A stretch of DNA of 64,000 bases from Bradyrhizobium sp. 141 (GCF_023074055.1 NZ_JADPKR010000094.1:248001-312000), one strand, 5' to 3'; positions 25,901-36,466 are shown, counted from the stretch's first letter. The notes: generated by a model from the sequence alone, not told the origin. Made by a program: numbers and translations.

Positions 25901-28216
25901 ATGTCTATTCTTTCGCTTCCCGTTGCCACACTGGGGACGTCACGCATCGGCCCACGACGCGAACTCAAATTCGCGCTCGAGAGCTACTGGGCGGGAAACT
26001 CCAGCGAAGCCGAGCTCCTCGAGGCGGGGAGTGGACTTCGTGCCGCTAATTGGGCACGGCAGAAATCCTGCGGTGCGACCGTCATTCCTTCGAATGACTT
26101 CTCGCTCTACGACCATGTGCTCGATACCAGCGTAATGGTGGGAGCCATTCCCGACGTCTACAGCTGGACCGAAGGTCCTGTGTCGCTCAAGACCTACTTC
26201 ACCATGGCGCGTGGCGCTCAGGACGGTGATCACGCTCAGCATGGGCCTGGCGTAGCCGCACAGGAAATGACGAAGTGGTTCGATACCAACTACCACTACA
26301 TGGTGCCGGAATTTCACCAGGATCAGATCTTTAAGTATTCCTCTCGAAAGCCGATCGAGGAATATGAGGAGGCAAAAAGCCTCGGCTACCAAACGCGCCC
26401 CGTCCTAGTTGGCCCAGTCACTTTCCTGAAGCTCGGCAAAAGCGCAAATCCCGCATTCAATCCGCTGTCGCTGCTTGATAGGCTCCTCCCAGTCTATGTC
26501 GATGTTCTCCGCGAACTAGCCTCGCGCGGTGCTGAATGGGTTCAGCTCGACGAGCCATGCCTAGTGATGGACGTCGACGAAGCATCGCGGGCGGCTGTCC
26601 GCCGGGCCTATGCTCATTTCGCAAAGGTTGTGCCGGCCCTTAAAATCATGCTGGCCACTTATTTCGGCGCTATCGGCGACAATCTTGAAACAGCCTTGGC
26701 CTTGCCCGTTGCCGGGCTTCATGTCGATCTGGTTCGGGCACCCGACCAGTTGGACGCAATTGTCGCCACAGCCCGCAGAGATCTCGTGGTCTCGCTAGGC
26801 GTCGTTGATGGTCGCAACGTGTGGCGCTCCAATCTTGCGGCGCTGCTCGACCAACTTGCCCCTATGGTCAAAAAGCTGGGCAGGGACCGTGTTCAGATTG
26901 CTCCTTCCTGCTCGCTGCTTCATGTTCCGATCGACATTGAGCTAGAGACCGATCTCGATCCCAATCTGAAGACGTGGCTGGCGTTCTCAGTTCAGAAGAT
27001 CAAGGAACTTTCGATATTGGGCAAAGCGCTGGCCGGCCATGCTGCCGAGGTGGCCGATGAACTTGCGGTTTCGGAGGACGCAGCCGTGATCCGCGAAACA
27101 TCGCCCGAGATCCACAATGCGAATGTCGCCGGACGAATGGCCGCGATTGACGATAGCATGCGTCGCCGTCGCAGCGCGTTCACCCAGCGTGCCGACGTCC
27201 AGCGCATCGCGTTCGCATTGCCGATGTTTCCAACGACAACCATCGGATCCTTCCCGCAAACGGCCGACGTCCGGAATGCGCGTGCGGCTCATGCGCGGGG
27301 AGCGCTGAATGACACGCAGTACGAGCAGCTTCTGAAAGCGGAGACAGCCCGTACCGTGCAGTGGCAGGAAGATATCGGCCTGGACGTGCTCGTACACGGT
27401 GAGTTCGAGCGCAACGACATGGTTCAATACTTTGCCGAGCAGCTGTTGGGCTTCGCTTTCACCAAGCACGGCTGGGTTCAGTCTTATGGCTCGCGGTACG
27501 TTCGTCCGCCTATCCTGTTCGGAGATGTCTCCCGGCCGAAGCCCATGACCGTTGAATGGTGGCGCTATGCGCAGTCTCTGACCAAAAAACCCGTCAAGGC
27601 TATGCTGACCGGACCGGTGACGATCCTGAACTGGTCGTTTGTCCGTGACGACATCTCGCGGAGCGAGACATGCCGACAGATCGCTCTCGCGATCCGAGAT
27701 GAGGTCATCGACCTTGAGGCGGCTGGAGCGACCATGATCCAAATCGACGAGGCTGCGTTGCGGGAGGGATTGCCGCTACGCAAATCGCAGTGGAAGAACT
27801 ATCTCGATTGGGCAGTGGACAGCTTCCGCGTTTGCTCCTCCGCTGTCGCCGACGGAACTCAGATCCATACTCACATGTGTTATTCCGAGTTCAACGAAAT
27901 CATCGATGCGATCGCAGCAATGGATGCCGACGTCATATCAATTGAGACGTCGCGTTCTAAGATGGAATTGCTCGAGGCCTTCAAGAGCTACAAATATCCT
28001 AATGAGATCGGGCCTGGCGTCTATGACATTCATTCACCGCGCATTCCCGCAGCGGCGGAAATCAAGCAGCTGATTGTGCTGGCGCGGCAGCGAGTTTCCG
28101 ATCGGCAGCTCTGGATCAATCCCGACTGCGGACTAAAAACTCGAAGGTGGGAGGAGGTGCGTCCCGCGCTCGTCAATATGGTGGCCGCCGCACGCGAGTT
28201 GCGGGCTGAGCCATGA
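25901..28216 (+). CDS. metE: 5-methyltetrahydropteroyltriglutamate-homocysteine methyltransferase (cobalamin-independent methionine synthase)
   Basis: A 771-residue cytoplasmic enzyme of full length that makes methionine by methyl transfer from methyltetrahydrofolate triglutamate to homocysteine. The N-terminal barrel begins LGTSRIGPRRELKFALESYW. The catalytic C-terminal barrel starts near FPTTTIGSFPQTADVRNARA and holds the zinc ligands in IHTHMCYSEFNEI (His, Cys) and in WINPDCGLKTR (Cys). Substrate-binding residues lie around DVISIETSRSKMELLE. The gene follows a cobalamin riboswitch, so it should be expressed only when B12 is scarce. The ATG at 25901 gives MSILSLPVATLGTSRIG. Confidence 0.96.
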   Translation: MSILSLPVATLGTSRIGPRRELKFALESYWAGNSSEAELLEAGSGLRAANWARQKSCGATVIPSNDFSLYDHVLDTSVMVGAIPDVYSWTEGPVSLKTYFTMARGAQDGDHAQHGPGVAAQEMTKWFDTNYHYMVPEFHQDQIFKYSSRKPIEEYEEAKSLGYQTRPVLVGPVTFLKLGKSANPAFNPLSLLDRLLPVYVDVLRELASRGAEWVQLDEPCLVMDVDEASRAAVRRAYAHFAKVVPALKIMLATYFGAIGDNLETALALPVAGLHVDLVRAPDQLDAIVATARRDLVVSLGVVDGRNVWRSNLAALLDQLAPMVKKLGRDRVQIAPSCSLLHVPIDIELETDLDPNLKTWLAFSVQKIKELSILGKALAGHAAEVADELAVSEDAAVIRETSPEIHNANVAGRMAAIDDSMRRRRSAFTQRADVQRIAFALPMFPTTTIGSFPQTADVRNARAAHARGALNDTQYEQLLKAETARTVQWQEDIGLDVLVHGEFERNDMVQYFAEQLLGFAFTKHGWVQSYGSRYVRPPILFGDVSRPKPMTVEWWRYAQSLTKKPVKAMLTGPVTILNWSFVRDDISRSETCRQIALAIRDEVIDLEAAGATMIQIDEAALREGLPLRKSQWKNYLDWAVDSFRVCSSAVADGTQIHTHMCYSEFNEIIDAIAAMDADVISIETSRSKMELLEAFKSYKYPNEIGPGVYDIHSPRIPAAAEIKQLIVLARQRVSDRQLWINPDCGLKTRRWEEVRPALVNMVAAARELRAEP

Positions 28217-28897
28217 TGGTGCGGAGCGTTTCGCCAATGCGTTTGTGAATAAGATGCACGCGCTTTGGGGGCTTACGATGTCCTTGCGAGCTCCCAAAGT
28301 TCCCAGCGCCTGGGAATGCCGGCCGGCGTCGGCGGAGGCGGTCGCATGCAGCCGGCGACAAGCTCGATTCTCGACCCGACGGCCGACAGCATGCCGGCGA
28401 CGCCCGATCAGGTCACATATTGCGAAGTCATTAACGCTCGACGCGAAGCACAGCCCTACTTTTTCATTTATCCACCGCGTGGATGCGTCCCATCACAACA
28501 ATCTATTTTACCGCCCTTACGGAACGTCATACGAAATTGGCGCCTTGGCACGATCTTCGGGAAGATAATCGAGCGTTGTTGTTTGGGGGTGCCAAATGCT
28601 GCTACGCGACGGCAAACTGCCGCTTGTGTTTCAGGGCACGGCAGCCAAACCGCTTGCGCGGGATCCCAGCTCGATCAAGGCACTGCCTTGCCAGTCGGAC
28701 AGCGGGCGAGTGGTGGGCAAATCGTGAAGTTTCCGACAGGAGCGGAAGGTAAGCGGCTCCAGATTTCGCGCGGAGTGATATCCGCTTCTCGTTGTTTGAC
28801 GGCGAATGCCCTCGCCGAAAATCGATCGCCGGTAAGTCCTCCCTACCGACGAAAGCTGGTGCGATGCGTAAAGCAGCGTCGTTCCTGCGTGACTTTC
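28217..28897. other. No recognisable gene between metE and the terminator
   Basis: About 680 bases. Several overlapping open frames exist on both strands (the longest on the minus strand at 28602-29159), but none has a motif, and the minus frame runs into the intron RNA. The segment ends with a strong plus-strand terminator, so an unrecognised short plus-strand transcript or a lost gene may have been here. Confidence 0.4.
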
Positions 28898-28930
28898 GCC
28901 CGGCCTCCGGAAGAGGCCGGGCTTTTTTTT
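28898..28930 (+). terminator. Rho-independent terminator (insertion point of the group II intron)
   Basis: A 10-bp perfect stem gcccggcctc / gaggccgggc with a five-base loop is followed by eight T residues. The group II intron begins one base after the T run. Confidence 0.9.
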
Positions 28931-28931
28931 G

Positions 28932-30852
28932 GTGCGCCAGGCATGGCGCGGAGCGCGGTGACTGGCGCGATTTGACCGGAGTGGTGTCCGGTCGATGACT
29001 TGGAGGTGAGAGTCCTCTACGGACCCTGGTGATGGGAACCGTTAGCTGAACAGCAAGGGCGTCGTCGCGAGGCGGGGTCTGAAGGAAGCTGTAAGCAAAG
29101 TGCCGGCCTGACGAACAGCCAGCGCATAGGAGGCGTCCGCATCCGGGCGAGGGAGCCAAAATTCCCGAAGCCCGATATCACCCGGAGGGTGCGGCCGTAG
29201 ATGCGACAGGTAGATGGCACGAAGGTCACGCGACTAACCCTGGGAGGTCTGCCGCCCTGCCCCCGGCAACGGGTGTGCTACCGGCGTTGCAAGGCGTCGG
29301 GAAGGGGCGGCAGAAGTCAGCAGAGGCCGTAGTAGCCGGCAGCACCAAGCTGGCGAAGGGCCGAACGTCGAGTACCGGAGGAGGCCGGTCTGTCGATGGT
29401 GATAGCAGATGCAGACGATGACGCTGAGATGCGTCGTGCTCATCCCGAGGGTAGCGGCCGGAAGCCGCCAGAGCAGGGAATGGGTTGCATCAATCGCCAC
29501 AGCAAGACCGCAACCTTCCCCTCCGGAGGTGGAGACGCGGCTGACGGAGGAGATCGTCAGCCGAGCGAACATGATAGCGGCCTACCATCGGGTGTTGGCG
29601 AACAAGGGCGCCGCGGGCATTGATCGGATGACCGTGGAGCAGTTGCAACCGCATCTGAAGGAGCACTGGTCGCGCATCAGAGAAGAACTGCTGGAAGGCC
29701 GTTATCGGCCGCAGCCGGTGCGCGGGGTGGAAATCCCGAAGCCCGGTGGAGGGATGCGCCAACTGGGCATCCCGACGGTGGTGGATCGGCTGATCCAGCA
29801 GGCGATGCATCAGGTGTTAATGCCGCTGTTCGATCCAGGCTTCTCCAAGGCCTCGTACGGCTTCCGTCCAGGGCGCAGCGCGCACGATGCGGTGCTTGCC
29901 GCGCGGGCGCATGTGGCTGAGCGCCGACGCTTTGTCGTCGACCTCGATCTGGAGAAGGTTCTTCGATCGGGTGAACCAAGACGTGCTGATGGCACGGGCG
30001 GCGCGCCGGGCTGCGGACAAACGGGTGTTGCGATTTGATCCGCCGCTACCTGCAAGCTGGATTGATGACGGGCGGGATTACGACGGCGCGGAGCGAAGGC
30101 ACGCCGCAACGCGGTCCTCTCACCTCTATCGAACATCCTGCTCGACGATCTGGACGAGGAACTCGAGCGACGGGGCCATGCCTTCTGCCGCTACGCCGAC
30201 GACTGCAACATCTATGTTCGGACGCGGCGGGCTGGCGAGCGGGTGATGGCGTCGGTCACGCAATTCCTGACGGAGCGGCTACGGCTCAAGGTCAACGCCG
30301 CGAAGAGCGCTGTTGACCGTTCCTGGGTGCGGACCTTCCTCGGCTACACCATGACCGCGCACAAACAACCGCGCCTGCGGGTGGCGGTCAATAGCGTGAA
30401 GCGGTTGCGGAGCAAGCTGAGGACGAGGCTGCGCCAAGACCAACCCTGGCGGTGACCCCCAAACCCCCATCCTGCGCGGCTGGCTGCAATACTTCCGGCT
30501 GGCGGAGGCCAAAGGGGTGTTCGAGGAGCTTGACGGCTGGATGCGGCGCAAACTGCGCAATATCCTCTGGCGCCAGTGGAAGCGACCGCGGACACGCCGC
30601 AAACGCTAGATGCAACGCGGGCTCGATCCGGAGCGGGCATGGCGGTCGGCCTACAACGGCGGCGGTCCCTGGTGGAATGCCGGGGCCAGCCACATGAACG
30701 ATGCCTATCGCGCCGCCTTCTTCGTGCAACTCGGGCTACTGTCCCTCATCGAATTGCACCGCCACCTCAACGTGCCTGCCGAACCGCCGTATACGGACCC
30801 GTACGTACGGTGGTGTGGGAGGGGGAAGCCGTGAGGCTTCCTCCTACCCGAT
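28932..30852 (+). mobile_element. Group II intron with decayed reverse transcriptase, inserted behind a terminator
   Basis: The 5' end reads gtgcgccaggcatggcgcgg, a GUGCG start typical of group II introns. The catalytic RNA core continues through ggtgatgggaaccgttagct. The reverse transcriptase gene lies in the usual domain IV position. The 3' end shows a domain V hairpin (ccgccgtatacggacc... cgtacggtgg), then domain VI (gggggaagccgtgaggcttc) and the end ctacccgat. Insertion just after a hairpin terminator is the known habit of group IIC introns. The RNA looks complete, but the enzyme is broken, so it could move only with help from elsewhere. Confidence 0.85.
29415..30834 (+). pseudogene. Group II intron reverse transcriptase/maturase, frameshifted
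   Basis: The segments join to one LtrA-like protein: LANKGAAGIDRMTVEQLQPH, FSKASYGFRPGRSAHDAVLA and VVDLDLEK in the first frame, DRVNQDVLMARAARRAADKR in the second, DDLDEELERRGHAFCRYADD (the catalytic YADD motif) and RTFLGYTMTAHKQPRLRVAV later, and AWRSAYNGGGPWWNAGASHM at the C-terminus. Frame changes occur near 29,960, 30,040-30,110 and 30,460, and an in-frame TAG lies at 30,607-30,609. The protein cannot be made whole. Confidence 0.85.
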
Positions 30853-30967
30853 TGCCTAGTAATGAGTGACAGCACGGGATCATTCATTTTCACGTCATTG
30901 CGGGATGCCGGGTTCTTGCGTCGCATCTGTTACTATTCGGCAAGGCATGACGCTGGTGCTGTTAATC

Positions 30968-32035
30968 CTATCGGTCTATTGAAGGCTTTGGCGTCGTGTT
31001 CGTACGGGTGGGTAGTATCGGATACTCGATCTTAGGTAGCCGCCCGGTTAGCGAATTCAGAAACGCGACAATGTCGTTTTCTTCCCCATCGCTAAGCTTG
31101 GCGCCGAGCTGGATTTCGCTCATCAGGGCAACAGCTTGCTTCAGGCTCCAAACCTGCCCCGAATGGAAGTAAGGGGCTCGCAACGCGACGTTCCGCAACG
31201 GCGCCGCGCGGAAGACATATTCGTCGCCGACCGCCTTGGTGACCGCGAATCGGCCCTTATCGGCTTCCGGAAGCAGGGTTGCGTCCGGCTTCTTCATCAC
31301 GCCGAACTGGAAGTAGGCCTGTCCACCGACATTGATTCCATTGTGGCAAGAGGAGCATCCCTTCTCCATAAACAGCGCCAACCCTGACTTCTGCTGATCA
31401 TCGAGAGCATGTGTATTGCCCTCCAAATACTGATCGAAGGGGGCCGCAGGTGTAATGAGAGTCGCTTCAAAAGCCTCGATTGCCTTCGCAAAGTTTTCGA
31501 AGCTGACCGGTCTCGCTTCGTTCGGGAAAGCGTTTTTGAACAAGGCGACATAGCTGGCCATTGAGTTCAAGGTGTCGAGCACATGATCCGGAGTCGCATT
31601 CATTTCGGCACTCGCCTGCACAGGGCCAGTTGCTTGCGCCTTGAGGTCCGCGGCGCGTCCGTCCCAGAATTGCGCCGCATTGAACACCGCGTTGTAGACG
31701 GTTGGGGCCCGACGTAGGCCGACCTTCCAGCCGTGACCGACTGAGGTCGGACCGGCATCGACTCCGCCGCTGCCGAGATTGTGGCACGTATTGCAGCTAA
31801 TGATCTCGCTTGCCGATAGCCGCGGATCGAAGAACAGAATCTTGCCAAGCTCGACCTTTTCGTGCGTGACTGGATTGTCCTTTACCGCAGGAATGACTGA
31901 GGGGATCGGACGGAAGATCTGCCTGGCGGTTCTCATCAGATCATCGTCCGCGCTAGCTCCTGACGACATCAGCAGCCCAATCGCCAAAACAGATGCTTCA
32001 GCCACAAGCCGAAGCTCCCGGATCGATTTGTTCAT
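30968..32035 (-). CDS. Di-haem cytochrome c peroxidase (CcpA/MauG family)
   Basis: A 355-residue periplasmic protein with a signal peptide (up to SSGASA, cleaved before DDDLM). Two haem c attachment sites are visible: CNTCH at residues 81-85 and CSSCH at 227-231. Family blocks include LGKILFFDPRLSASEIISCN, RRAPTVYNAVFNAAQFWDGR, GLALFMEKGCSSCHNGINVG and LRNVALRAPYFHSGQVWSLK. It reduces hydrogen peroxide with electrons from small c-type cytochromes in the periplasm. It stands alone between the intron and eroded DNA, and looks intact. A short palindrome tgattgttaatca lies just upstream (32,056-32,068), but its spacing does not fit the FixK/FNR consensus. Confidence 0.92.
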   Translation of the reverse strand: MNKSIRELRLVAEASVLAIGLLMSSGASADDDLMRTARQIFRPIPSVIPAVKDNPVTHEKVELGKILFFDPRLSASEIISCNTCHNLGSGGVDAGPTSVGHGWKVGLRRAPTVYNAVFNAAQFWDGRAADLKAQATGPVQASAEMNATPDHVLDTLNSMASYVALFKNAFPNEARPVSFENFAKAIEAFEATLITPAAPFDQYLEGNTHALDDQQKSGLALFMEKGCSSCHNGINVGGQAYFQFGVMKKPDATLLPEADKGRFAVTKAVGDEYVFRAAPLRNVALRAPYFHSGQVWSLKQAVALMSEIQLGAKLSDGEENDIVAFLNSLTGRLPKIEYPILPTRTNTTPKPSIDR

Positions 32036-33263
32036 ACACCCGCCTCATCAGTTCTGATTGTTAATCAAGGAAACAGTCGAAAGCGATGCCACACCCCGTT
32101 CCCTCAACGGGCCCGGCGCAGCACGCACCGGATCCTCTGAAGCGAGGCTGCATCAAATGTTCGATTTCGAGGTGCTCGCTGCCGGCGTTCGCCCACGATG
32201 CTTTAAGCCGTTATTTGATTCGCGAGTTCGCTTTGAGCTTAGATCACGACCTTCCTGTTGGTAGATCAGACTAGCGCCTCAACCTTCGGCATGTTGGCCG
32301 ATCTGACAACAACAAGCGTGCCGAAAAAGGATAATCTGTCCGGTGGCCGCATCGGTTCTCCATTAAGCGATTGGGTGGCCAATACGGCTCCAGCGAAGTT
32401 GATCGTATCCGTCTTACACCGCTGGTCGCGCTCAGCGCTCACGGTGCGGCTGGACAATAGCAACCCCCATGCCAGTTGCATCTGACATGCAAGCTGCTGA
32501 TTTAGTTACGGAACGAGTCCCGGCTACCGAACAACGTCGGATGTCTTGGTTTGATGAATACATGCAGTGTCACAGATGCGACAAGCGCCAGTCCCGGCTA
32601 GACATCATCGCACAGAAACTTTTGTGATGAGATCCAGTTGACAGCTTGCCGACCGCGCGTGGGACGGCGGTAATAAGATCTACGCAGGCATATGGCGAGA
32701 CACTGAGCCGAGGCGTCGGCGGTGCGCATCGCTCACGATTTCGCCTCGCCCTGCCGACTGAAGGCTCTCCGACCTCATATCCGGGCCGGCTCTTCGCGCG
32801 CCGCCGCCGAAATCCCGCTCGATTGTAACAGACGAGCCCCCAAGCCTGAACAATGGTTTGTCTTGAATCCCACCTGGGTTCGCTGGCACGGCAATTGCCG
32901 ATCTCAAATCTGTTACCCAGAGTTTGACGGTACGACCGTCCGATTACTCAGATACTCCCATTCGACACCAGCTTAAGTGGGCGGTCTGACACCTGATCGG
33001 GCCGCGTGTTGGTTGGAGTAAGATAATCATTTCGACCCACTCACGGGCTAGTGGCAGCTTTTGAAATCCTGCGCGCTGAAGGCAAAAATCGCTGAACTTC
33101 TGCAGAAGTAACTGTCACTTCATGCTCTTGCGTTGAAAGACTCCGATACAAGACGACATGCTGGGAGGAGATCGTTACATCATGTCCGCAGATGGCCAGG
33201 TCGTGAGATCTCACCGGCGGACCAGTTGTCCATGGGTGGTTCAAGTTAGATATGGTGTCTGTG
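32036..33263. other. No recognisable gene
   Basis: About 1.2 kb without a recognisable gene. Frames of 60-90 codons on both strands carry no motifs and have frequent rare codons. The first 100 bases must hold the promoter of the peroxidase gene. Confidence 0.45.
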
Positions 33264-33452
33264 ATGGCTTCGATTGACGATCGCTTGAATGAGATCAGAT
33301 ACGTGCGGAATGACATTTGGCGCTGTCGCAGAAGGCTTCAAAGCGAGCTAAGTGATCTCGAGCGTAAGATTCTCGAAGAGCGCCTGCTTGAGCGGAAATC
33401 TGCCTTTGAACGGCTCCTAGCGACCACGTTTCCTTTTACATTGACACTGTGA
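33264..33452 (+). CDS. Small helical protein of unknown function
   Basis: A 62-residue frame reads MASIDDRLNEIRYVRNDIWR followed by a strongly charged amphipathic stretch (QSELSDLERKILEERLLERK) and a hydrophobic end (TTFPFTLTL). The even helix pattern looks like real protein and predicts a coiled coil. There is no recognisable family and no conserved neighbour. An in-frame ATG lies four codons upstream. It may be a genuine small gene or a remnant. Confidence 0.4.
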   Translation: MASIDDRLNEIRYVRNDIWRCRRRLQSELSDLERKILEERLLERKSAFERLLATTFPFTLTL

Positions 33453-33836
33453 AGCAAAATTCGGGACCTTTGCCGCGGGTCATTGGCGCGGAAAATGGCG
33501 TCCGCTCATAGAACGCATGCGCCTGCGTCAGGAACGTAGCGCTCCGTCGCCGCGGGCCGTCGCGCCCATGATGGCCGCCGCCGAGCTGAAATGCGTCGGT
33601 CCTCTGCCTTGCTTCACCGATGTACTGGCCCGCTGCGCACCGTGAGCGCCGATAATGAAACCGTTCGGGCCGCCCATCCAGGGCCACCGCTGGGGGATAC
33701 CGATTGCCTCGTTTCTGCGACACCGCGGTCACCATGAGTAGCTTTCATCCGACAGAGCGATCGAAGAAGCTTGAATCGGCCGTAGCGTCAGATTGTACAG
33801 AGCAGCCGAACGATACTCCAGACTAGGTGTAGCCGA
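33453..33836. other. No recognisable gene
   Basis: About 380 bases, upstream of the secreted protein gene at 33,837. A minus-strand frame (33436-33735) is open but rich in Arg and Gly without any motif. Confidence 0.35.
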
Positions 33837-34343
33837 ATGAGAAGACCCGTTCTCGCTTTTGTGTTATGTTCCGCTCTCGAGTTGCTCGGGCTAAGCACGG
33901 GCGCGGCTGCGGACACAATGCGGTACGCGTGCACAATCACTGCCGCCGATAGAGAGCCGGTCGGAGTTCGGAATGAGCGGATCATTCTCACGGTTCAATA
34001 TGGCTGCCGGATCGCCGATGGTCTCTTGAGTGACGCGGGGATTACAGCAGTGTCGGTGAGCGAATGGGCTGCTGATAAAGGAACATACTTAGCGTCCCTG
34101 GAATTTCGCCGCGCGCTGGAGGGACTTGCCATTGGGCAACTCTCCGAGGCGACCGGCTTCTCTAGCATGGAAGGCGAGCAAGGCATTGCGGTCGCAACTT
34201 CCGGCACGACAGTATTCAAGTTCGCATCTGGCTCATTGGCAGCCCTTTCAGGGAAGACCCTTAAATTCACCACCAAACTCACTGGCCTACGTAGCTTCGA
34301 ATTGGAGTTCACAGATTGGCCAGAATCTCTTTTTTGGAAGTGA
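33837..34343 (+). CDS. Secreted protein of unknown function
   Basis: A 168-residue frame with a clear signal peptide (MRRPVLAFVLCSALELLGLS then TGAAADTMRYAC, cleavage after AAA). The mature part has a Cys pair (YACTITAADREP and VQYGCRIADG) that may form a disulfide. Its pattern of alternating hydrophobic residues suggests a beta-rich fold (GIAVATSGTTVFKFASGSLA, FTTKLTGLRSFELEFTDWPE). No family was recognised. It is probably periplasmic. The gene stands alone among eroded sequence. Confidence 0.6.
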   Translation: MRRPVLAFVLCSALELLGLSTGAAADTMRYACTITAADREPVGVRNERIILTVQYGCRIADGLLSDAGITAVSVSEWAADKGTYLASLEFRRALEGLAIGQLSEATGFSSMEGEQGIAVATSGTTVFKFASGSLAALSGKTLKFTTKLTGLRSFELEFTDWPESLFWK

Positions 34344-34641
34344 CTCGTGTCTCACGCTGATTTCCGCAAGCGCTCGGGCGGACGAGCCACTGTCGACTCT
34401 TACCTCCACGCGATGAATACCGCTCCGGCTTGTGTGCCGTCCTCAAAGACGAGCACACCGCAACAAAGGTTGAGCCCAAACTCCGAAGGCACTTGAAGGC
34501 GCTAGACTACTTCCCGGCGCAAATTAGGTGGACGCAGTCTGAGTTCAGAGTCGGCCGATCGGCGGAAAACTGCAAGGTCGAACGGATCGGCGCTTGACTT
34601 GTTAGGCTGCCATTGATTCATTCTTATGAATCATTCGTGAG

Positions 34642-34974
34642 CGAACCGTTAGAGCGCGCGACAAACTCGTCGGCAAGCTGCCGGCCACCGGCGAGTTGCT
34701 GCGCGGTTCGTTGCTGGAGCGCGCCGTCCGACATAGCAAGGGCTGTCCTAAATGCGCGCGCGGCGAAGGGCATCAGGTGTTCGTGCTCGCCGTGACATAC
34801 GCCGGCGGCCGCACGCAGCAGTTCAGCGTACGTCGCGGACGGGGCGCCGAGGTTCGTCGCTGGCTCGACAATTATCAGAAGCTGAAGCAGGCGGTCGAGG
34901 GCATCTGCGAACTCAATCATGAGCTGCTACGTCCAGAGCCGCATCGAAGGCGCGCGGGGCGGCGAGATGATTGA
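34642..34974 (+). pseudogene. DUF6788-like protein, frameshifted remnant
   Basis: The frame reads LRGSLLERAVRHSKGCPKCA then RGEGHQVFVLAVTYAGGRTQ and RRWLDNYQKLKQAVEGICEL. The pattern GSLxER...GCxxC...G..H and (V)RxWxxNYxxLK is that of short proteins that often accompany ISNCY-type transposases. The beginning (ARDKLVGKLPATGELL) has no start in frame, while a Met lies in the neighbouring frame, so a frameshift near 34,660 is likely. The transposase remnant follows directly. Confidence 0.6.
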
Positions 34975-35513
34975 GATGCGGCGAGCGCAACTCAGCTTTG
35001 GCAATGGGCTGATCGCCGAGGAAGTGAGTGATCTTCGCGAAGAGTGGATGCAGCACGCCGATCAGGTGCTGGCGGACGAGCAGATCGTGGCGGCCGGTGC
35101 ACGAAGCACTGGCGAAGCGGTGCCCGAAGAGCCACAGTCGTGGTCGGCTCGGCACGATCGCAACCCACCAGGTCAAGCTGAGGCGCGTGCCGCGGCTGGT
35201 GGCGACTGACGCCGGGTTCCACTCTGCCAGGGACGAGGCCGCTGCGAGAGCAATGGGGGTCAAACGGGTATGCATTCCCAATCGATCGAGCAAAAGCCCT
35301 GAGCGCAAGCGCGAACAGAAGAAGCGCTGGTTCCGCGATGGCCAGAAATGGCGTGCGATGTGACGGACGCATCAGCGTGGTTAAGCGGCGAAACGGTCTC
35401 AATCGATGCCGATAGAAGGATGACGCCGGAATGCAGCGCTGGGTCGCGCTCGGCGTGATCTCTGACAACCTCGTCAATATCGGCCGGACGATGAGCAGCC
35501 GAGCCGCTCCGTA
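34967..35513 (+). pseudogene. ISNCY-family transposase, internally deleted
   Basis: Blocks in three frames: MIEMRRAQLSFGNGLIAEEV, then VHEALAKRCPKSHSRGRLGT, then RLVATDAGFHSARDEAAARA and KRVCIPNRSSKSPERKREQK, and finally GRISVVKRRNGLNRCR and MQRWVALGVISDNLVNIGRT. The order matches an ISNCY transposase, but the middle 200 or more residues are deleted between RGRLGT and VKLRRVPRLV, and there are two frameshifts and a stop. It is inactive. Confidence 0.7.
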
Positions 35514-36450
35514 GACCTCGCACACATCATTGCTCGCTTCAGACCCCCGCCGTCCACCATGGCGGGGTTTGCTTGGGCCCATGCCGTTGGCCAAAAGGTT
35601 GGAAAGCATCAATTTTGCGCCGGGAAGTAGACTAGAGTGAGCTATCCAACGAGCATTATTTGCCGAACGGAGAAATATGCGAAGCTTCATCGACGGACGA
35701 TGAACGCTCAACGCGAAATTGAGGGCAGTCCGCGCTGGTCGAGCCGCTCTAGCGGTGTCCATCTTTAATGGGAGGAGGGCCTCGCGCTCATGAGCGGACC
35801 GGCCTCGCTGTCGCTGCGCAACCTTCCCCTCCGGAGGTGGAAGCGCGGCTGATGGAGCACTCGGTGCCGCGTGCCGGCTTCGGCTCACCGTGTCACGCTC
35901 CCGCAAGCGGCGATAGAAAAAAGTCGACGCGCGCCCAATCGAAGCGCGGTATTGAGTCGTGGCGCGTCTAACCGAGATGCTGAAGCGAGCTGCAGCTGGA
36001 CTGCCAAATGAGAAGGACGGGGCCATTGCAGAACGCCAACCCCTTTACCTCGAACGACGAAGGGCCACGAGCTTGCGCCTTTTAGGCTATTGCGGGTTGG
36101 GAATCGATCAGCCCCACATGCTCTCCAGGGGGGCGGGTGTCGCCACGTTAGAGCGCGTCTCCACGAGATCAAGGAATGACGAGCGAAGCGAAAGATCGCG
36201 CGCAAGTGAAAAAGCGTTCTGCTGACAACCGAGTTCTCTTAGTCATCCGGAAGAGGTGGTGCAGCGCTCAATCACCGCTTGCTCAGGATCGATCGCAAAC
36301 ACCTTGGGCGCATCTACGTGCGCTGAAATCCATCTCGAACCGATGGTGTTTCCGATCGCTGGATTGGTGCGCCAAGCAAAGCTGCGCACCGGAGTGACGT
36401 CGGCGCGCGGGAAGACTCTAGCCATGTCGCTGGCGGAGAGCGCAAGTGAT
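35514..36450. other. No gene; contains an echo of the group II intron ORF
   Basis: About 940 bases of eroded DNA ahead of the nifD control region. At 35,817-35,850 the sequence caaccttcccctccggaggt followed by ggaagcgcggctga nearly repeats 29,513-29,545 inside the group II intron reverse transcriptase gene, where the reading is QPSPPEVETRL (here QPSPPEVEARL). This marks a second, almost lost intron copy. No other coding region is supported. Confidence 0.5.
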
Positions 36451-36466
36451 TGTTTTGTTTCAGACA
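36451..36466 (+). promoter_or_regulatory. NifA upstream activator site of nifD
   Basis: The sequence tgttttgtttcagaca has exact TGT-N10-ACA form and lies 111 bases upstream of a perfect RpoN promoter. A further near-match with only nine spacer bases lies at 36,486-36,500. Confidence 0.75.

Noticed and set aside
28602..29159. 185-codon minus-strand frame
   Set aside because: It runs backwards through the terminator and into the group II intron RNA, so its openness reflects RNA structure and GC content.
32056..32068. FixK/FNR-type box before the di-haem peroxidase
   Set aside because: The palindrome tgattgttaatca has the wrong spacing between its GAT and ATC halves for the TTGAT-N4-ATCAA consensus.
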